Positions 54,315 through 61,782 of a DNA stretch of 64,000 bases are shown here, piece by piece (the stretch's first letter is position 1; each line of letters begins with the position of its first letter). The translations under genes and the position numbers were made by a program. Below the pieces are notes generated by a model. That model ran no database searches. It was given only the letters and a program-made list of their open reading frames with translations, and had not been told where the DNA came from. The DNA is from Aureispira sp050633105 (GTDB taxonomy: Bacteria > Bacteroidota > Bacteroidia > Chitinophagales > Saprospiraceae), in NCBI GenBank assembly GCA_050633105.1, contig JBOEFW010000084.1, positions 1 to 64,000 of the forward strand, read 5' to 3'.

Positions 54315-55187
54315 CTAGAAAACAACCCCTAAACGAAGAGCGATGTTATTCAACGCATTTCTAGGATTGCGCTCCTGTGTTTCTGAAATAGGGGAATTGG
54401 CATTATCAGGAGACGTAAAAGCAATATTTCCACCAAAACCATTGGTAATATCAATGATACCGTGGTGAAAATAGATTCCTGCATAAATACGCAAACCACC
54501 ATCAGAATTAGGCTCGATTTCTACTCCCGCTCCCGCTCCTAAGCTCAATTGGAAAGGGGTTACATCTTGCCAAGTATTGCGCTCTGTTATGGATTCTGTT
54601 TCTTGTGGAATGCCATAACGTGCAGGGCTGTTATCATCTAAATAACCAGCAGCACTAGCATCAGGAGAAAAAATCTTAGCACCTGCTGTTACAGGAACCA
54701 TTAATTGGACAATTGGAATATGGAAGAAGGCGCGCATATAGCTATCCCCCAATTCGTTTGTTCTTAATTTTAATCCAACAGGGATCGCGACATAATTAAC
54801 ACGGTGATTGATTTTAGTAAATGCCTGCATAGGGATTCCATCTGCACTTGCTGGAATATCACCATTGTTATTTCGGAACGCACTTCTGTTATCAAATTGA
54901 GTATTGGGTAATAAAGTCCCTCCATATTTGTAAACCAATGTCCCTCCGTTATTGAGGTTAAAATCAGCTCCAAAGGTCAAGGCATAATTACCTGTTGCAT
55001 CAAACTCATATGCTGCTTCTACTCCTAGTGCAGCTCCAAAATTAGCCCCTGCTGCTTCTACATTAGAGTAGTCACTGGTCAAAAATGAAAGAAATGGGTC
55101 CACATGTACCCCAAATTTAAGCCCTTGGGCTTCTGCACATACTACTTGTGCAAGTACGATCGTTATAATGGCAATTTTTCTTAACAT
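54315..55187 (-). CDS. Outer-membrane beta-barrel protein (PorT-family-like)
   Basis: 290 residues from the ATG at 55187, which opens MLRKIAIITIVLAQVVCAEA; the longer frame adds ten residues. Alternating hydrophobic strands with aromatic residues and a C-terminal aromatic (GVVF) are typical of outer-membrane barrels. The N-terminal LKFGVHVDPFLSFLTS resembles the PorT-like outer membrane barrel domain. Function unknown. Confidence 0.75.
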   Translation of the reverse strand: MLRKIAIITIVLAQVVCAEAQGLKFGVHVDPFLSFLTSDYSNVEAAGANFGAALGVEAAYEFDATGNYALTFGADFNLNNGGTLVYKYGGTLLPNTQFDNRSAFRNNNGDIPASADGIPMQAFTKINHRVNYVAIPVGLKLRTNELGDSYMRAFFHIPIVQLMVPVTAGAKIFSPDASAAGYLDDNSPARYGIPQETESITERNTWQDVTPFQLSLGAGAGVEIEPNSDGGLRIYAGIYFHHGIIDITNGFGGNIAFTSPDNANSPISETQERNPRNALNNIALRLGVVF

Positions 55188-55438
55188 AAGAATTCTTTTT
55201 GTAATGAAAGGGCACATTTTAGGTTTACAATCACCTTTGCGACCATTTCGCGATGATTAAATAGGTCTTTTTTGAGGCTATATCAATAGCATAAACATTG
55301 CTGACTGGATGGTCTATTTTTCAGAATAGACAAAAACAGAACAGTCATTTGTGTATCTTGTTGCCAAAGCTTTTGTATTATTTATAATACGCTTCTTTTG
55401 TCTGAATACACATTTCACAAAACAAAATCATAAACAAT

Positions 55439-56524
55439 ATGCAGACACCCAAAATAATGAATGCTTTTTTTCTTCTAAGCTTTCTTTCTGGGCTATTTTC
55501 TTCTTGTGAATCTACTATAGTTGAAAAGCAATACCTCCCTAACACAGAAGGGGTTACCGCTAACATAGATCTTGTCCGCTTTGATCAAGCGTTTTTTAAT
55601 TTGGACACGACTCAATTGGCAACTAGCCTAGGAAAACTACAAGAGCGTTATCCCGCATTCACAACAGGGTATTTGCAAAGTTTTCTAAATGCCTCTCTCA
55701 ATCCTCGTGGTTTACAGCGAATACAAGGCTTCTTGCGACACCCCGATACGCGTTATACGTATGACACCATTCAGCAGGTTTTTGACAGTTTGCCAGAGGT
55801 GCAACAACAAATACAAGAACTGGCCACCCATTACAGCTATTATTTTCCCGAACAGCCTCCTTTGACAAAAGCCTATACGTATTTATCCGATTATCATGGA
55901 GATCGTTTAGCGATTTTAGAATCAGGCCTTTTGGGGCTTCCTTTGGATATGGCTTTAGGAGCAGGCTATACGCCTTATGTTTTTCTAAAACTGCCTAATT
56001 ACGACCAAAGAACCTGCACTAGAGAACATTTGGTTTCTAAAGCAGCTGATGCAACCGCACAGAATTTAATGATGCTATATGGCTCCTCTGGAGGCACCCA
56101 TTTATTGGATTTGATGCTTTACAATGGTAAAGTTTTTTATTTAGCCGATATCTTACTACCAAGTACAGCCGATAGTTTAAAGTTTGGGTTCTCTAGTCAT
56201 CAAATGGATTACATGAAAAAAGGAGAGCTAAAGTTGTATGAATATTTGAGTAATGAGGAATTGATGTATGAAAGTGAAACCAAACGCATCAATAAATTCA
56301 TTACTAAAGGACCTTTCAAACCGCATTTAGATTTGCCTGGGAATAGTGGTTCTTGGTTAGGTTTTAAAATGGTACAATCATACATGGCAGAACTTCGCCA
56401 AGAATATAAAAAGGCACAACCTAACGCTAATCCACGCAGTATTGACATAGAAATTCTCCAAAAGATGCTCAAAGAGACGGATCCACAGCAATTTTTATTG
56501 CATTACAAGCCCCCCAAACGCTAA
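55439..56524 (+). CDS. gldB: Gliding motility lipoprotein GldB-like
   Basis: 361 residues with lipobox GLFSSC at Cys23; the start is the ATG at 55439, with a second Met at residue 7 also possible. Conserved GldB-family features are VRFDQAFFNLDT near residue 45, YYFPEQPPLTKAYTYLSDY, LGLPLDMALGAGYTPYV and the later FLKLPNYDQRTC. GldB is an inner-membrane-anchored lipoprotein required for gliding in Flavobacterium. Presence of a GldB-like gene with many T9SS cargoes supports a gliding lifestyle. It stands alone here, away from other gld genes. Confidence 0.83.
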   Translation: MQTPKIMNAFFLLSFLSGLFSSCESTIVEKQYLPNTEGVTANIDLVRFDQAFFNLDTTQLATSLGKLQERYPAFTTGYLQSFLNASLNPRGLQRIQGFLRHPDTRYTYDTIQQVFDSLPEVQQQIQELATHYSYYFPEQPPLTKAYTYLSDYHGDRLAILESGLLGLPLDMALGAGYTPYVFLKLPNYDQRTCTREHLVSKAADATAQNLMMLYGSSGGTHLLDLMLYNGKVFYLADILLPSTADSLKFGFSSHQMDYMKKGELKLYEYLSNEELMYESETKRINKFITKGPFKPHLDLPGNSGSWLGFKMVQSYMAELRQEYKKAQPNANPRSIDIEILQKMLKETDPQQFLLHYKPPKR

Positions 56525-56571
56525 GCGTAGTATTATAATACCAGCAAGTTTATTTCCTTGATCTAGTAAAT

Positions 56572-56640
56572 GCCGAAGGCCTCACGAAGTAAACGCTGTA
56601 AGCCTCACGAAGTAAACGCTGTAAGCCTCACGAAGTAAAT
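56572..56640. repeat. Three tandem copies of a 23-bp repeat
   Basis: Core CCTCACGAAGTAAA starts at 56580, 56603 and 56626, with a period of 23 bp. A further degenerate copy is at 12692-12722. It lies between gldB and the phosphatidylserine decarboxylase promoter. Confidence 0.85.
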
Positions 56641-56665
56641 ACTCTATTTTTTATCTTAAGATTAC

Positions 56666-56695
56666 TTGTCTTCACCTACTTAAAAAGTATCTTTG
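56666..56695 (+). promoter_or_regulatory. Bacteroidota-type promoter of psd
   Basis: TTG at 56666-56668, a 19-nt spacer, then TATCTTTG at 56688-56695, an exact consensus match. Confidence 0.8.
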
Positions 56696-56786
56696 TTGCC
56701 TTTGGATGAAACTTTTACAAGAACATCTTTTCTAAACAGTTGTTATAAAAGTTGAAAAAGATCCAACCATTTTTGGCAACAATGCC

Positions 56787-57482
56787 ATGTACCATTTAAT
56801 CGATTTTATGTTGCGTTTTCACAAAGAAGGAAATCCTTCTATTTTATTAGTAGGACTTATTGCCTTAGTGCTTGTACTTTCTGCACTGTTATTGGTACCA
56901 AGTTCCCTCCTATTGGTTCAAGTGTTAATGATTACGCTTGCTGTAGTATTATTGGTGTTTATTTTGCAATTTTTCCGCAATCCCAAACGCCCTATTGCTA
57001 CTTATGATAACAATATTATCTATGCCCCTGCTGACGGGAAAATCGTAGTGATTGAAGAGGCACAAGAGAATGAGTTTCTAAAAGAACCTTGTATTCAGGT
57101 TTCTATTTTTATGTCGCCACTCAATGTTCATGTCAATAGAAATCCCACTGATGGCAAAATCGCCTACAGCAAATACCACCCTGGTAAATTCTTGATGGCT
57201 TGGAACCCCAAAGCTTCAACAGAGAACGAACGAACTACTGTGGCCTATGATTTGCATAATGGACAACGACTGGTCATGCGCCAAATCGCAGGTTTCTTAG
57301 CGCGTCGTATTGTCAACTACCTCAAAGCAGGAGATGAAGTACGCCAAGGGGAAGACATGGGCTTTATTAAGTTAGGCTCTAGAGTAGATTTATTTTTACC
57401 CTTAGATGCAACAATCAAGGTACAATTAGGGGACATGGTTGCTGGAAACACTGCTATTATTGCCCAATTAAAACAGGGTTAA
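56787..57482 (+). CDS. psd: Phosphatidylserine decarboxylase family protein
   Basis: Inner-membrane enzyme making phosphatidylethanolamine from phosphatidylserine. The 231-residue product has two N-terminal transmembrane segments (residues about 18-60) and the short-type motif LGSRVDLFLP, in which autocleavage at Gly197-Ser198 creates the pyruvoyl cofactor. Upstream motifs FFRNPKRPI, APADGKIVVIE and FMSPLNVHVNRNPTDG are family-typical. Length matches the short psd type. Confidence 0.92.
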   Translation: MYHLIDFMLRFHKEGNPSILLVGLIALVLVLSALLLVPSSLLLVQVLMITLAVVLLVFILQFFRNPKRPIATYDNNIIYAPADGKIVVIEEAQENEFLKEPCIQVSIFMSPLNVHVNRNPTDGKIAYSKYHPGKFLMAWNPKASTENERTTVAYDLHNGQRLVMRQIAGFLARRIVNYLKAGDEVRQGEDMGFIKLGSRVDLFLPLDATIKVQLGDMVAGNTAIIAQLKQG

Positions 57483-57726
57483 ACCACTGTTTTTGCTTAA
57501 TCGTACACGCGTTAGAAGGACGATCGCGAAACGTTCATAACGTAATAACACCATACAGGAACAGCACTTTACAGTTGTTCTTCGTTAACCTATTATTAGG
57601 ATCAATACCGTGTCTTATTGTTATGTTAACAGTCACCCTAATTTGCATTATTATTGAAATTGTAGTAATTTGTGTTATACCACGTCTACTACATCTTTCT
57701 ATTACAAACGTTTAATTCAATAAACT
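57483..57726. other. Intergenic region
   Basis: 244 nt without a gene or a strong hairpin. It may contain the promoter of the next gene, but I see no convincing consensus. Confidence 0.5.
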
Positions 57727-58143
57727 ATGAAAAATTTATTTTTGCTTTTTGTTCTTTTTGCTTTTGCTGCAGTAGGAACTGCTTCTGCCCAAGGTTGCCC
57801 ACATGCTGCTGCTAAAGCTGCTGCTGCCAAAACAACAAAAACTTGTACAAAATCTAAAACGGCTACAGCTGCTACAGTAAGTACTGCAACTACAACTAAA
57901 GCTTGTTGCAAATCTAAAACTGCTGGTAAAGCTTGTTCTAAGAGTGTAGCGGGTAAAGCTTGCTCAAAAAGCGCAGCTACACAAGAAGCTAAAGCAACTG
58001 CTGTAAGCGGAAAAACGACTACAACTAAAGCTTGTTGCAAATCTAAAAAAGCTTGTACTAAAGCTAAAGCTGCTTCAGATGATAAATCAAGCGCTGCTGT
58101 TCCTACAACAAAAGCTAAAGCAACATTAGTAGCAGGGAAGTAA
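57727..58143 (+). CDS. Exported Lys/Ala/Thr/Cys-rich repeat protein
   Basis: 138 residues. Signal peptide ending GTASAQ. The mature protein is low-complexity, built of short repeats such as TTKACCKSK and GKACSKS, with many Lys, Ala and Thr residues and Cys in CC or single positions. This resembles histone-H1-like or exported Cys-rich peptides, but no family is recognised. Codon use is repetitive. It could bind nucleic acid, metal or surface polymers; none of these is shown. Confidence 0.75.
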   Translation: MKNLFLLFVLFAFAAVGTASAQGCPHAAAKAAAAKTTKTCTKSKTATAATVSTATTTKACCKSKTAGKACSKSVAGKACSKSAATQEAKATAVSGKTTTTKACCKSKKACTKAKAASDDKSSAAVPTTKAKATLVAGK

Positions 58144-58191
58144 TTCTATCTACTTTTATACTAGAGAAGTTTTAAATAACTTCAAAGAGTT

Positions 58192-58230
58192 AAAAATGCC
58201 TTTCTTAAATAGAAAGGCATTTTTTATTTT
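58192..58230 (+). terminator. Intrinsic terminator
   Basis: AAAAATGCCTTTCT and AGAAAGGCATTTTT pair around TAAAT and are followed by a T-rich tract. Confidence 0.93.
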
Positions 58231-58341
58231 TGTGTCGAGCATAGGGAAAAGTTAAATTGTAGGCTGTAACTTCGCGCCATCCCTACAGTGATTTTATTTT
58301 ATGTATGTTTTTATCCATCTAGTACTAACACACACTAACAC

Positions 58342-60366
58342 ATGAAATTTGAACTCCATTCCTCCTTTGAACCAACAGGTGACCAGCCACAAGCAATTGC
58401 CAAACTAGTAGAAGGAATTGAATCCAATGAAAGAGCACAATGTTTATTGGGGGTTACAGGTTCAGGTAAAACCTTTACCATGGCCAATGTTATTGCAAAA
58501 ACACAACGCCCAACCATTATTCTTTCTCATAATAAAACACTGACAGCACAGTTGTATGGAGAATTCAAACAGTTTTTTCCTGATAATTCGGTGGAGTATT
58601 TTGTTTCTTATTATGATTATTATCAACCAGAAGCCTATGTCGTAGCAACCAACACCTATATTGAAAAAGACTTGGCGATTAATGAGGAAATTGATAAACT
58701 GCGCTTGCGAACGACCTCTCAGCTGCTCTCTGGTAGACGAGATATTATTGTAGTCGCTTCTGTTTCTTGTATTTATGGTTTGGGCAATCCTGATGATTAT
58801 AAAAACAGCGTCATTCGATTAAAAACAGAACAAGTTCTCAGTCGAAATAAGCTGTTGTACATGTTGGTGGATAGTCTTTATTCTAGAACAGAAATTGAAT
58901 TTACTAGAGGGACCTTCCGTGTTAGGGGCGATTCTGTTGATATCAATTTGCCCTATAGTGAGGATGGTTATAGAATTACTTTTTGGGGCGATGAAATTGA
59001 AGAAATTGAGCGCATTGAAATTTCCTCTGGTAAAAGCATTGAGAAATTGGATGCCATTGCTATTTTTCCTGCTAATTTATATGTTGCACAGAAGGACAAA
59101 ATGCAAAGTATTATTCGTCATATTGAAGATGAATTGCATGAGCAAATTGAGTTTTTTAATGACGAGCACAAATACGAAGAAGGGCAACGCATTCAAGAGC
59201 GCGTTACCTTAGATTTAGAAATGATGCGCCAATTGGGTTATTGTTCTGGTATTGAGAATTATTCCCGCTTTTTTGATGGCCGCCAACCAGGGGCCCGTCC
59301 CTTTTGCCTATTGGATTATTTCCCAGATGATTATCTTATCATTATTGATGAGAGCCATGTAACTTTACCGCAATTTAGAGCCATGTATGGAGGGGATCGT
59401 GCTAGAACGACCACTTTAGTAGAACATGGATTCCGCTTGCCTTCTGCTTATGATAATCGCCCGCTCAACTTTCCAGAATTCGAAAGTTTAACCAATCAGG
59501 TGTTGTATGTAAGCGCCACTCCTGCTGATTATGAATTGCAACAAACAGAAGGCGCTATTATTGAACAAATCATTCGTCCAACAGGTTTGTTGGACCCCAC
59601 TATTACGGTACGCCCTAGTATCAATCAAATTGACGACTTATTAGAAGAAATTGATAATTGTGTTAAGAATGATGAACGGGTATTAATTACCACCATTACC
59701 AAACGTAGCTCTGAAGAATTATCAAAATACCTCTCTCGCCTTAACATCAAGTGCCAATACATTCACTCTGATATTGATACCTTAGAACGGGTAGAGATTT
59801 TACGTGATTTACGCTTGGGAGTCTATGATGTTCTTATTGGGATTAATCTCTTAAGAGAAGGCTTAGATTTACCTGAGGTTGCACTAGTCGCCATTCTTGA
59901 TGCCGATAAAGAGGGTTTCTTAAGAAATGAACGATCATTGACACAAACTTCTGGACGGGCCGCACGAAACTCTAATGGGCGAGTAATTATGTATGCGGAT
60001 AAAATCACGCGCTCTATGAAAGCAACGATTGAGGAGTCTAGTCGTCGCCGAAAAATTCAGATGGCGTACAACAAAAAACATAATATCACTCCAAGAACCA
60101 TTAGCAAATCGAAGGAGGAAATCATGAAACAAACCGCTGTTGGTGGTAAGAAAAATTACTTGCAATCCGATGATTTGGCTAATAGTTTAGCGGCCGATCC
60201 TGTTGTTCAATACATGGGCCCGGAACAATTAGAAAAAGCCATTAAACAATCCAAAAAGAAGATGCAAAGTGCTTCCAAAGATATGGACTTCTTAACAGCT
60301 GCAGAACATCGCGATGAAATGTTAGCTTTAAAAGCATTATATGAAGAAAAGTTTGGGCAAAAATAA
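58342..60366 (+). CDS. uvrB: Excinuclease ABC subunit UvrB
   Basis: DNA-damage recognition helicase-like subunit of nucleotide excision repair. The 674-residue product has Walker A GVTGSGKTFT, the beta-hairpin motif YYDYYQPEAYV, DESHVTLPQ, the helicase motif INLLREGLDLPEV, QTSGRAARN and the C-terminal UVR motif DMDFLTAAEHRDEML. Complete and of family length. Confidence 0.98.
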   Translation: MKFELHSSFEPTGDQPQAIAKLVEGIESNERAQCLLGVTGSGKTFTMANVIAKTQRPTIILSHNKTLTAQLYGEFKQFFPDNSVEYFVSYYDYYQPEAYVVATNTYIEKDLAINEEIDKLRLRTTSQLLSGRRDIIVVASVSCIYGLGNPDDYKNSVIRLKTEQVLSRNKLLYMLVDSLYSRTEIEFTRGTFRVRGDSVDINLPYSEDGYRITFWGDEIEEIERIEISSGKSIEKLDAIAIFPANLYVAQKDKMQSIIRHIEDELHEQIEFFNDEHKYEEGQRIQERVTLDLEMMRQLGYCSGIENYSRFFDGRQPGARPFCLLDYFPDDYLIIIDESHVTLPQFRAMYGGDRARTTTLVEHGFRLPSAYDNRPLNFPEFESLTNQVLYVSATPADYELQQTEGAIIEQIIRPTGLLDPTITVRPSINQIDDLLEEIDNCVKNDERVLITTITKRSSEELSKYLSRLNIKCQYIHSDIDTLERVEILRDLRLGVYDVLIGINLLREGLDLPEVALVAILDADKEGFLRNERSLTQTSGRAARNSNGRVIMYADKITRSMKATIEESSRRRKIQMAYNKKHNITPRTISKSKEEIMKQTAVGGKKNYLQSDDLANSLAADPVVQYMGPEQLEKAIKQSKKKMQSASKDMDFLTAAEHRDEMLALKALYEEKFGQK

Positions 60367-60502
60367 ATAATTTTTTTGTAGCTTTATATACTTTTGAATA
60401 TACTTCTATTTAGTGCTTGTAATACGCACAAAAAGAATCCTCTCTCACCTTTGAGTTGATCTATTTAATAACTAGAGCACTCTACTTTATAAAAATGAAT
60501 CT

Positions 60503-61291
60503 ATGTTAAAAAGCGTTTTACTCCTATTCGCGCTCTCTATTGCAACCCTTTTAACAGCTCAACGCAGCAATTATGCTGTAGAAGTAGCTGCCTTTGCAGA
60601 GCCTGTTACCAATGGGCATTTTAAAGACATTAAGGGGGTCTATGAGACCTTAGATGTCAACTACATTTATCGGTATTACGTCGATGCTGCTAGTCGTTCT
60701 GACGCAGAAGATAAACAGAAAATGGTTGTCCAAGCTGGCTTTGTTAATGCCCGTGTAATTGATTTTAAAGCACTACAAGCACAATGCAATGCCACGTGTC
60801 AATATGTCGCCCCCAAGGCAACAGGCAATGCTATTCAGCCTTTTGTACCCAAAGAAGAAGTGGCGATTGTTAGCACCAATTTGCGTTGTATTTTCTTTGA
60901 TTTTGATCGCTATTACTTGCGTTCAGATGCCAAAGAAGAATTGGATCGTTTAGCACAATTCATGCGTCAAGATCCTAGCTGCTCTGTCGATGTTAATGGC
61001 CACACGGATGCGCGAGGGAGCCAAGAGTACAACACGCGATTGGCTAAGAAAAGAACAAGCGCTGCCAAAAAATATTTGATTAAATCAGGTATTGCATCTT
61101 CTCGAATTACAGAAAAGACCTACGGAGAAAATGATCCAATTGCTCTTAACGAATTTGCTGACGGAAAAGATGCCACAACAGGAAGACAGTACAACCGTCG
61201 AGTAGCCTTTACTATTCGCGATAGCCAAGGTAAAGTAACTAGTGTTGTTAATGAAATACGAGTACCAGATGCCTTACAGAATGGCAAATAG
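60503..61291 (+). CDS. OmpA family outer-membrane protein with SPOR-like N-terminus
   Basis: 262 residues. Signal peptide MLKSVLLLFALSIATLLTA, an N-terminal SPOR-like region (YAVEVAAFAEPV) and a C-terminal OmpA domain: IFFDFDRYYLRSDAKEEL, NGHTDARGSQEYNTRLAKKR, and YNRRVAF, the peptidoglycan-binding motifs. Likely anchors the outer membrane to peptidoglycan. Confidence 0.92.
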   Translation: MLKSVLLLFALSIATLLTAQRSNYAVEVAAFAEPVTNGHFKDIKGVYETLDVNYIYRYYVDAASRSDAEDKQKMVVQAGFVNARVIDFKALQAQCNATCQYVAPKATGNAIQPFVPKEEVAIVSTNLRCIFFDFDRYYLRSDAKEELDRLAQFMRQDPSCSVDVNGHTDARGSQEYNTRLAKKRTSAAKKYLIKSGIASSRITEKTYGENDPIALNEFADGKDATTGRQYNRRVAFTIRDSQGKVTSVVNEIRVPDALQNGK

Positions 61292-61312
61292 TTCTTTTTT
61301 CAGAAAAAAAAG

Positions 61313-61354
61313 AAGAAGCTGTTAAGAAAAATTCTTGGCAGCTTCTTTTTTTTA
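61313..61354 (+). terminator. Intrinsic terminator
   Basis: AAGAAGCTG and CAGCTTCTT pair around 17 nt and are followed by a T run. Confidence 0.9.
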
Positions 61355-61612
61355 CCTAAAAAAAATATCAGAAGGTAGTAAGACCATTAATCCCCTTGCT
61401 TGAAAAGACAATTCATTCAACCCACTATAAGAAACAAGAACTGTTCCCCAACCGCAATACTCGGTCAATTTTCTTTCAATTCAGAATCGCCCCCTCTATT
61501 ATCCTCTTGTATTAGGTTTGCCTTTCGCCTTTAAAAAACTCCAACTTCCCTTATCAATCCACTCATTTTATTTTTTTTAGATAAATTGAATACTTTTTAT
61601 GTATTAAAATCA
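61355..61612. other. Gene-free region
   Basis: About 260 nt between the OmpA terminator and the next promoter. Nothing is recognised in it. Confidence 0.5.
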
Positions 61613-61642
61613 TTGCAGGAATAAATTCTTATTCTATCTTTA
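61613..61642 (+). promoter_or_regulatory. Bacteroidota-type promoter
   Basis: TTG at 61613-61615, a 19-nt spacer, then TATCTTTA at 61635-61642, one mismatch at the last base. Confidence 0.6.
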
Positions 61643-61676
61643 TAGTACCCACACAAATAAACCATACCGATAGAAG

Positions 61677-61695
61677 GCTCTGCACAGAGCTTTTT
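61677..61695 (+). promoter_or_regulatory. Leader hairpin followed by T run
   Basis: GCTCTG (61677-61682) and CAGAGC (61685-61690) pair around CA and are followed by five T residues, about 30 nt after the expected transcription start and 88 nt before the ATG. It resembles a short attenuator. Confidence 0.5.
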
Positions 61696-61782
61696 ATTAC
61701 TGGTTTTCCCCAACTTACGCCCCACAGTAGGAAGGTGAAACCAATCATTTGATTAGTTCACACTTTTAAATCCTTGTATTTT

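Noticed and set aside
56572..56640. CRISPR-like array
   Set aside because: The 23-bp copies are directly adjacent with no unique spacers.
57717..58040. 107-residue minus-strand frame over the Lys/Ala-rich protein
   Set aside because: Reverse of a low-complexity coding region; Val/Ala/Leu content follows from the repeat.
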